From NCBI GenBank assembly GCA_028287225.1, contig JAQBPZ010000281.1:1-20795 (forward strand): 20,795 nt of DNA, read 5' to 3'. Positions 1 to 5,267 of this stretch are shown piece after piece. The number at the start of each line of letters is the position of its first letter. The first letter of the stretch is position 1. Under the pieces are notes generated by a model that saw only the letters and a program-made list of their open reading frames with translations, had not been told where the DNA came from and ran no database searches. Both the position numbers and the translations under genes were made by a program. Source of the stretch: Gemmatimonadota bacterium. Lineage in GTDB: Bacteria > Gemmatimonadota > Gemmatimonadetes > Gemmatimonadales > Gemmatimonadaceae.

Positions 1-570
1 GCGGGCAGCTCGTACTACAACGGCAACTCGGGTAGTGGCACCCAGGGCGCCGGCAGCAACATGAACTGCATGAATGGCACGTCCGGCAACAACGGCAGCA
101 TGAGCTCCAACGGCTCGGCCGGAACGAGCGGCTCCACGGGATCCAGCGGGTCCAGCAGTTCCATGGGCTCAACGGGGTCGAGCAGTTCCATGGGTTCCTC
201 GAATGGCACTGGAATGAATGGCACCAGTGGCAGCGGGATGAGCGGCTGCAACAACAGCAGCGGCGGCATGAACGGCGGCAACAACGGCGTGAACGGCTCC
301 GCTGGCAGCAACAACAGGAACAACAGCAACAACAGGAACAACAGCAACAACTACAATAACAGCAACAACTACAACGGCACGAACGGCAGCGGCACGAACG
401 GCAGCGGCACAAACGGCAATAACAGAAACAACGGCAGCAACGGGAACCGCACCTCCCGGCCGCGCACCACGGGCACCGGCGCGAACGGCGGCACGGGGTC
501 GATGAGCAACTCGGGCACCGGCACCGGTGCGGGTTCGGGAACCGGCACGGGCCGTCCCCCGCTCCTCTGA
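1..570 (+). CDS. Gly/Asn/Ser low-complexity protein, C-terminal part (5' end outside window)
   Basis: The reading frame is open from base 1 to a TGA at 568-570, so only the last 189 codons are visible and the true start lies upstream. The protein is almost entirely Gly, Ser, Asn and Thr with scattered Met. The order is: a Ser/Gly/Met block with a near-exact repeat of SSSSMGS, an Asn-rich block (NNRNNSNN-type units, about residues 100-125), GTNGSG repeats, and a Gly/Thr tail. There is one Cys near residue 22 and another near residue 82. No catalytic domain is visible. Such composition fits an extracellular or surface linker or tail, but that is inference. The minus strand is also open here, giving a Leu/Pro-rich shadow. 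I prefer the plus strand because a strong hairpin follows its stop at 603-632. I do not recognise the family. Confidence 0.6.
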   Translation, partial: AGSSYYNGNSGSGTQGAGSNMNCMNGTSGNNGSMSSNGSAGTSGSTGSSGSSSSMGSTGSSSSMGSSNGTGMNGTSGSGMSGCNNSSGGMNGGNNGVNGSAGSNNRNNSNNRNNSNNYNNSNNYNGTNGSGTNGSGTNGNNRNNGSNGNRTSRPRTTGTGANGGTGSMSNSGTGTGAGSGTGTGRPPLL

Positions 571-602
571 GCACGTCCGCGTGACGAGCACACGTATTCC
601 GC

Positions 603-632
603 GGAGCACGCGGCCATTCGGCCGCGTGCTCC
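603..632 (+). terminator. Perfect 13-bp hairpin after the low-complexity gene
   Basis: The arms GGAGCACGCGGCC and GGCCGCGTGCTCC pair without a mismatch around the 4-nt loop ATTC, 33 nt after the stop at 570. No T-run follows on the plus strand, so it is either an unusual intrinsic terminator or a 3'-end-stabilising hairpin. It also argues that the following transpeptidase starts downstream of 632. Confidence 0.6.
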
Positions 633-649
633 ATCACGTCGGTATCAGG

Positions 650-1444
650 GTGGCGCGGCGCGGCGTCGTCATGCTCGCGGGGCTCGTCGTCACACACCCG
701 GCCACCGTGACGGGGCAGCGGGCACCGCATGCGCCGGCGCCGCCGGCCGACGCGGCCGGCGCCGTGAGTGACGAGGCGACGCTGCCGTCACGCGGCGCCG
801 GCGCCGCACGTCGTGCGGGCCGCACGTCACGCGCGACGGCGAGCGGACTGCGCGTGATCGTGTCGCTCGGTGAGCGGATGCTCGTGGTGACCGACAGCGC
901 GGGTGACACGCTGCGCACCGCGCGCGTCGGCGTCGGCATGGACTCCACCCTCGAGTACCAGGGCCGAGTCTGGGACTTCCACACGCCGCGCGGACGTCGG
1001 CGCGTGATCCGGAAGGTCGCGGACCCCACGTGGGCGCCACCGGACTGGCACTACGTGGAGATGGCGCGCGCGCGCGGACTGCGCCTGGTGGAGATCCCGG
1101 CGAACCGCCTGCTGAAGATCGACGACACCACCGGGATCCAGGTGCGCCGCGGCGAGGTGGGACTCGTGCGCCCAGGCACGGGCTTCACGCCCTTCGCCGT
1201 CGGCGAAGAGGTGATCTGGGACGGCGTGCTGTACATCCCGCCGCTCGGCACGCGACAGCGCGCCGTCGCCGGCGAGCTCGGTCGCTTCCGGCTCGACATC
1301 GGCGACGGCTACCTGCTTCACGGGACGCCGTATCCCGACTCCATCGGGCAGCCCAGCTCCCACGGCTGCATCCGCGTGGGCGACGACGACATCGCGTGGC
1401 TCTACGCCAACATTCCCGTCGGCACCCCGGTGGAGATCCGCTAG
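650..1444 (+). CDS. Secreted L,D-transpeptidase (YkuD domain)
   Basis: This is a 264-residue protein of the YkuD/ErfK family, which transfers a peptidoglycan stem peptide from diaminopimelate to an acceptor (3-3 cross-links or lipoprotein anchoring) in the periplasm. The signature is complete: HGTP with His at about residue 224, then SSHGCIRVG with His 238 and the nucleophilic Cys 240. The N-terminus is basic (VARRG), followed by a hydrophobic stretch ending near TVTGQ, a plausible signal peptide. I chose the GTG at 650 because it gives a short n-region and lies after the hairpin at 603-632. In-frame alternatives are GTG 527 and GTG 581, which precede the hairpin, and ATG 671. The Arg/Ala-rich segment after the signal peptide looks like a spacer. 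The family call is secure; the start is not. Confidence 0.85.
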   Translation: MARRGVVMLAGLVVTHPATVTGQRAPHAPAPPADAAGAVSDEATLPSRGAGAARRAGRTSRATASGLRVIVSLGERMLVVTDSAGDTLRTARVGVGMDSTLEYQGRVWDFHTPRGRRRVIRKVADPTWAPPDWHYVEMARARGLRLVEIPANRLLKIDDTTGIQVRRGEVGLVRPGTGFTPFAVGEEVIWDGVLYIPPLGTRQRAVAGELGRFRLDIGDGYLLHGTPYPDSIGQPSSHGCIRVGDDDIAWLYANIPVGTPVEIR

Positions 1445-1451
1445 TGCGCCG

Positions 1452-2312
1452 TCACGCCCGCGCCCCCGCCGCCGCCCACCGGCCCATGACGGCGAGATCG
1501 TCCCCACCATGGCCCTCGGCGATCAGCGCGTCCATCCGTTCGGCGATCCCCGGCAGCGCCGAGAGTGGCGCCGTGCCCGCCGTCTCCATCATCAGGCGTA
1601 CGTCCTTGCGCGCCATCGCCAGCTCGAAGCTGGGCGAGAAGTCACCGGCGATCATGCTGCGCGCGCGGCCGGTGATCACCGCCGCGGGATTGAACAGCTC
1701 GAGCACGGGCAGCACGTCCGCCGCCGGGACGTCCGACGCGCCGGCGACGGTGAAGACATCGGCCACGAGCGCGTTCATGCCGATGATGAACGCATTGCCG
1801 CAGAGCTTGTAGACCGCCGCCAGGTCGGGCCGTTCGCCGCAGTACCAGACCTTGGCCGCCATGCGCGCGAGCTCGGGCTCCACTGCATCGAACAGGGCGC
1901 GCGGGCCCGCCGCGAGCACCGTGCCCTGCGTCGCGCGCGCCGCGGCGGGCCCGATGAACACCGGGCAGTGCAGGTAGCGCACTCCCTCGGCATTCAGCCG
2001 GCGCGACCGTTCGGCAGTGAGCGCAGGCTGCGTGGTCGTGTGGTCCACGATGATGGCGCCCTCGTCGAGCCCGGGGCGCAGCGCCTCCACCACCTGGTCC
2101 ACGACCGCGTCGTCCGTGAGCACGAGATGGACGAGACGGACGCCGCGCACCGCATCGGCCGGCGAGTCCACGGCGCGGGCCCCGAATGCCTCCAGCGCCC
2201 TGGCCTTGCCGGCCGTGCGGTTCCAGACGGTGATGCGGTCGCCGCGCTTGGCGGCGGCCTCCACGAAGGCGCTGCCGAGCAGGCCGGTGCCGAGAAAGGC
2301 GGTGTCAGTCAT
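1452..2312 (-). CDS. NAD(P)-dependent oxidoreductase, 3-hydroxyisobutyrate dehydrogenase family
   Basis: This 286-residue protein has the usual length of the beta-hydroxyacid dehydrogenase family. An N-terminal Rossmann fold is shown by FLGTGLLG (Gly 8, 10 and 13). The segment IIVDHTTTQP fits the substrate-binding loop, where many members have D-S/T-S/T-T. The catalytic Lys is probably Lys169 in YKLCGN, with the conserved Asn four residues on. The C-terminal half (DVFTVAGASDVPAADVLPVLELFNP onward, in part) is the helical dimerisation domain. Substrate cannot be read from sequence: hydroxyisobutyrate, tartronate semialdehyde, glyoxylate or an imine are all possible. It is convergent with the transpeptidase, stopping 7 nt from it, and has no obvious operon partner. 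Confidence 0.85.
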   Translation of the reverse strand: MTDTAFLGTGLLGSAFVEAAAKRGDRITVWNRTAGKARALEAFGARAVDSPADAVRGVRLVHLVLTDDAVVDQVVEALRPGLDEGAIIVDHTTTQPALTAERSRRLNAEGVRYLHCPVFIGPAAARATQGTVLAAGPRALFDAVEPELARMAAKVWYCGERPDLAAVYKLCGNAFIIGMNALVADVFTVAGASDVPAADVLPVLELFNPAAVITGRARSMIAGDFSPSFELAMARKDVRLMMETAGTAPLSALPGIAERMDALIAEGHGGDDLAVMGRWAAAGARA

Positions 2313-2480
2313 GCGGATGGGTCAGGTGTGATGTCGCGGTGCGGTCGCCGCCCAGTTCAGCACATCGGGTGCCGGGGCGTTGCACGAGCCGCGTCGTGCG
2401 CGACCGCGCACGATGACATACGATGCCTCGTCGCGGAGAGCACCCGCGCGCGCCCGGACGCATGAACGGTAGGGGGCGGG

Positions 2481-2627
2481 ATGCCGAAGTGGGATGAAGA
2501 GGGCGGCATTCTCGCGACGCTGGCCGATATGATGCTGCCTGAGGTATACCAGGGCGGACACGAGATGGTCGGGCTGATGACGGTCGCCGGCTTCCTCGCC
2601 GCCTTCGTGCTGGCGAAGCTCGGCTGA
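2481..2627 (+). pseudogene. C-terminal remnant resembling a ZIP-family metal transporter (48 codons)
   Basis: The ATG at 2481 is preceded by a G-rich AGGGGG and opens a 48-codon frame ending at TGA 2625-2627. The peptide has GGILATLADMMLPEVYQGGH followed by a hydrophobic segment (VGLMTVAGFLAAFVLAKLG). From memory of the family, this matches the extreme C-terminus of bacterial ZIP-like transporters, which carry an LADTMMPEAxxxGG motif and a last membrane helix. The frame upstream is blocked by TGA at 2463, and I see no further transporter sequence in 2313-2480. It therefore looks like a leftover of a deleted gene. It could alternatively be a genuine one-helix small protein, since the start and putative SD are reasonable. 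Confidence 0.5.
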
Positions 2628-2631
2628 CCGC

Positions 2632-2856
2632 TCACTCGCCGATCAGCTCGGCCTCCTTTCGCCGCGCGCGCTCGGCGCCCGACTCCGCCGCTTCCCCGCT
2701 GTGCGCGACGCTCATGTCGTCATTCCCAGGAGCGCGACTCGCGACGTCGGCCGCCGCCCGCGCGGCGTCCGCGTTGACGTCATGACCTCCACGCCCGGAG
2801 TCCATCGGCTCCGCACCTCGTGTTCCCGCATCGTCGCCGCCTCGTGCGTTCGCCAT
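2632..2856 (-). CDS. Small hydrophilic protein of unknown function (74 aa)
   Basis: The start ATG at 2854-2856 is well supported: on the minus strand GGAGG lies 7 nt upstream (plus-strand CCTCC at 2864-2868). A longer frame from 2910 is possible but lacks such a site. The product is rich in Ala, Gly, Asp and Arg, with no hydrophobic segment, no Cys and no repeat. It begins MANARGGDDAGTRG and ends ERARRKEAELIGE, a short charged helix-like tail. Low complexity and high charge suggest a disordered cytoplasmic protein. I do not recognise a family. It is divergent from the acetamidase gene and converges on the transporter remnant, 4 nt away. Confidence 0.55.
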   Translation of the reverse strand: MANARGGDDAGTRGAEPMDSGRGGHDVNADAARAAADVASRAPGNDDMSVAHSGEAAESGAERARRKEAELIGE

Positions 2857-2961
2857 CGTTCGTCCTCCGTCGGAAGGTGACCCTGGCGGAGAGAGGGACG
2901 CACTGGCCATGCCGCACGGCGGCGCGTTGCGATACGCGATGAGGAGATTCGCCGCGGCGCC

Positions 2962-2987
2962 CCTCGCGCGCGAGGTGACGGTTCACC
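2962..2987. promoter_or_regulatory. Palindromes in the divergent promoter region
   Basis: A perfect 14-bp palindrome CCTCGCGCGCGAGG spans 2962-2975. It is followed by a short inverted repeat GGTGA-CGGT-TCACC at 2974-2987. Both lie between the divergent 2856 (-) and 3019 (+) start codons, where an operator would be expected. In such GC-rich sequence a chance palindrome is quite possible. Confidence 0.25.
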
Positions 2988-3018
2988 ATTGTGCAGTGTT
3001 CCCCTTACCCGGTCCGCC

Positions 3019-4104
3019 ATGATGCGCTCGTCACTCCCGCTGCTCGCCCTCGTCGTCACCGCCTGCGCCTCCACCGGAGGCCACCCCGGAGCCCCCTCCG
3101 CCGGGTCGCCCTTCTGGGCCGAGCGCCCGGTCGGCGCGGTGCACTCGCTCATGCCCTCGCCGACCACGGTCGTGTACGGCGGGTACGATCCGACCGCGAC
3201 GCCCGCCCTCCGCGTGGCGTCGGGCGACGAGGTGAACGTCGGCGCCGTGTCCACCTGTGGCGCCCGACTGCTGCAGCCGGGCCTGGACAGCGGCACCATC
3301 GAGCCGGCGTACCGCGCGATCGTCGCGGCGGCGCGCGACTCCACCCTGCGGCGCGGGCCGGGTGGCCACATCCTCACCGGCCCCATCCACGTGGACGGCG
3401 CCGAGCCGGGCGACGTGCTCGAGGTCCGCATCCGGACCGTGGACATCGACCTCCCGTTCGCATGCAACTCGTTCGGCCCGCGCAGCGGATTCCTGCCCGA
3501 GGACTTTCCCGGCGCCTCGCGCTCCCGCATCGTGCCCCTCGACCGGCAGCGCATGATCGGCCACTTCTCCGACAGCCTCGGCATCGAGATCCCGCTGCGG
3601 CCGTTCTTCGGCAGCATGGGCGTGGCGCCGCCGATGGCCCAGGGACGCATCAACAGCGCGCCGCCGGGCATGCACGCCGGCAACCTGGACAACCGCGAGC
3701 TGGTGGCCGGCACCATCCTGTACATCCCGGTGCACGTGCGCGGCGCGCTGCTGCTGGTGGGGGACGGACACGCCGCCCAGGGCGACGGCGAGGTGGACAT
3801 CACCGCGCTGGAGACGGCGCTGCGCGGACGGCTGCAGCTCATCGTGCGCAAGGACATGCACCTCACGTGGCCCCGCGGCGAGACCGCGACCCACTGGATC
3901 GCGATGGGCACGGACACGAGCCTCACCACCGCCGCCAAGATCGCCGTGCGCGAGGCCATCACGCTGCTGCACGACGTGAAGGGGATGACGCGCGAGGACG
4001 CGTACATGCTCGTGAGCACGGGGTGCGACGTGCACATCACCCAGCTCGTGGACGGCACGATGGGCGTGCACGTGATGATCCCGAAGCGGCTGTTCACCCG
4101 CTGA
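3019..4104 (+). CDS. Acetamidase/formamidase family lipoprotein
   Basis: This 361-residue protein belongs to the FmdA/AmdA family, which hydrolyses short amides to the carboxylate and ammonia. Family hallmarks run in order: GPIHVDGAEPGDVLEVRI, FFGSMGVAPP, the Asn/Asp-rich HAGNLDNREL followed by VAGTILYIPVHV, GDGHAAQGDGEVD, and near the end STGCDVHITQLVDG. I start at ATG 3019 (a second ATG follows at 3022) rather than the upstream TTG 2989. This gives a clean lipoprotein signal, MMRSSLPLLALVVTAC, with the lipidated Cys at residue 16. Classical formamidases are cytoplasmic, so a lipid-anchored version implies amide hydrolysis outside the inner membrane. Convergent with the next gene, 16 nt away. 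Family call is strong; substrate unknown. Confidence 0.87.
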   Translation: MMRSSLPLLALVVTACASTGGHPGAPSAGSPFWAERPVGAVHSLMPSPTTVVYGGYDPTATPALRVASGDEVNVGAVSTCGARLLQPGLDSGTIEPAYRAIVAAARDSTLRRGPGGHILTGPIHVDGAEPGDVLEVRIRTVDIDLPFACNSFGPRSGFLPEDFPGASRSRIVPLDRQRMIGHFSDSLGIEIPLRPFFGSMGVAPPMAQGRINSAPPGMHAGNLDNRELVAGTILYIPVHVRGALLLVGDGHAAQGDGEVDITALETALRGRLQLIVRKDMHLTWPRGETATHWIAMGTDTSLTTAAKIAVREAITLLHDVKGMTREDAYMLVSTGCDVHITQLVDGTMGVHVMIPKRLFTR

Positions 4105-4120
4105 CGATGCCCGGGCGCCG

Positions 4121-4795
4121 TCACGGGATGGCATCCTCGTCGAACAGCAGCACGAGGACCTGATACCGCTCCGTGGCGGCGCGGGCGGCGGCGTCCTCTT
4201 CCGACTCGTCCGGCACCCACCCGGCCCCCTCGCCGGTGCACGGCTCGAACAGGTCGGCGAACGGCTCGTCCTCGCCGGGCAGCGGGCCCAGCTCGTCGTC
4301 GAGCTCCGCCTCGAGCGCTCCCTCCAGCCCGGCATCGAGCTCGGCGAGGTCGGCCTGGAACACGGCCGTGGGAAACAGGCCATCGTCCAGGTCCCAGTCC
4401 TCCTCGGCGTCGTCCGGCACGTCGAGCCGCGCCAGCTCCACGAGCTGCTGCGTGTCCTGGATCGCGATGTCCGCCACCTGCACCACGGAGCCGTCGTCCC
4501 GCCGCAGCTCCAGCGCGAGCGCCTCCACGTGCTGCATGGCCTCGGCGAGGTCCGCGTACTGGGTGGAGCGCCTGCCGCGCAGCGCCGACCCCTCCGGCGA
4601 TTCATCCGGTGCGTCGGTGGGCTCGCGGTGCACGAACGCCCGCAGCGCGGGCGAGACCGCCGAGATGACCGGCATCACCCGCTCGCCCTCGGGGGTGGGA
4701 AGGAACCAGCCGCAGCGGGCCCGCCGCATCGCGCGACGGAAGCCCAGGTCGGTATGGCCGATCAGGCGGCCTCGGCTCCAGACGGTGTACGGCAT
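4121..4795 (-). CDS. Acidic protein of unknown function (224 aa)
   Basis: The start at 4793-4795 is backed by GGAG about 9 nt upstream on the minus strand. The first 55 residues are basic and look folded (MPYTVWSRGRLIGHTDLGF, then a WFLPTPEGERVMPV segment). The middle (about 75-130) is predicted helical and includes an ALALELRRDDGSVVQVADIAI stretch. The last third is strongly acidic, full of Asp/Glu, and ends VLVLLFDEDAIP. There is no signal peptide or membrane segment, so it is probably cytosolic. I do not recognise a named domain. The N-terminal block looks like a conserved hypothetical family, but I cannot confirm that without a search. Its upstream region carries the palindromic repeat element. 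Confidence 0.7.
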   Translation of the reverse strand: MPYTVWSRGRLIGHTDLGFRRAMRRARCGWFLPTPEGERVMPVISAVSPALRAFVHREPTDAPDESPEGSALRGRRSTQYADLAEAMQHVEALALELRRDDGSVVQVADIAIQDTQQLVELARLDVPDDAEEDWDLDDGLFPTAVFQADLAELDAGLEGALEAELDDELGPLPGEDEPFADLFEPCTGEGAGWVPDESEEDAAARAATERYQVLVLLFDEDAIP

Positions 4796-4875
4796 TGCCA
4801 GCGCTCCGTTGATGGTGCCGCACGGTAGGGCGGAGCCTTCGGTGGTCCAGTACCGAACGCGCGCAGGCTGAAGCC

Positions 4876-5155
4876 TTCAATTGCTCGAACAGCTTCAACT
4901 GCTTGAACAGCTTGAACTGCTTCAACGCAGAGGACGCGGAGAAGAAAAGAGAGGACGCAGAGGACTGCATTTCACCTCTGTGTCCTCTGTGACCTCTGTG
5001 GTAAAACGCCGTCGAAGAGCACTTAACCACAGAGGACACAGAGGACACAGAGAGGAGCATGGAGGGCGCCAGAATGTGTCTTCCTCTGCATCCTCGCTGT
5101 TCCCTCTGCGGCCTCTGCATTGAAGCTCTTCAAGCAGTTGAAGCAGTTGAAGCAG
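4876..5155. repeat. Nested palindromic element of 9-bp tandem repeats
   Basis: The order is A-B-C | C'-B'-A'. A (4876-4925) holds units such as CTTCAACTG, CTTGAACAG and CTTGAACTG; A' (5120-5155) is the inverse, with GCAGTTGAA repeated every 9 bp. B (about 4926-4966) and B' (about 5081-5119) are degenerate CAGAGGACG or CCTCTGC units. C (4976-5002) and C' (5026-5052) are inverted copies of three 9-bp CCTCTGTGT/ACACAGAGG units, identical over 27 bp except one position. A 23-nt spacer separates them. The 9-bp period keeps several frames open on both strands, producing spurious ORFs. It fills most of the 472-bp gap between divergent genes (4795 and 5268). No transposase or target-site duplication is visible. 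Similar CCACAGAGGACACAGAGG repeats are, from memory, scattered in several environmental phyla. Confidence 0.85.
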
Positions 5156-5267
5156 TCTTGCCGAGCCATGGAGCTGCCCGCACTCCCCCCGCCCGCGCAC
5201 CGCTCCTACGTTTTCCTGTGCCCCCACGGCCGCGTCAGGCCGAGCCACCCGCCAGCGGTTACCGTCG

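Noticed and set aside
4107..4136. GATGCC/GGCATC inverted repeat between convergent genes as a terminator
   Set aside because: Only 6 outer base pairs with a large loop, and it runs into the end of the neighbouring coding sequence.
4876..5155. CRISPR array
   Set aside because: There are no constant-length repeats separated by unique spacers, units are 9 bp and contiguous, and there are no cas genes nearby.
4876..5155. Insertion sequence or MITE with target duplication
   Set aside because: No transposase, and I could not find a direct duplication flanking the element. The mobile-element idea is kept only as a hypothesis.
4881..5248. ORFs of 80 and 108 codons within the repeat element (SSVSSVTSVV and HRGHRGH-type sequences)
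   Set aside because: They follow directly from 9-bp repeats that keep frames open on both strands. No SD or conserved domain; such peptides are typical spurious annotations.
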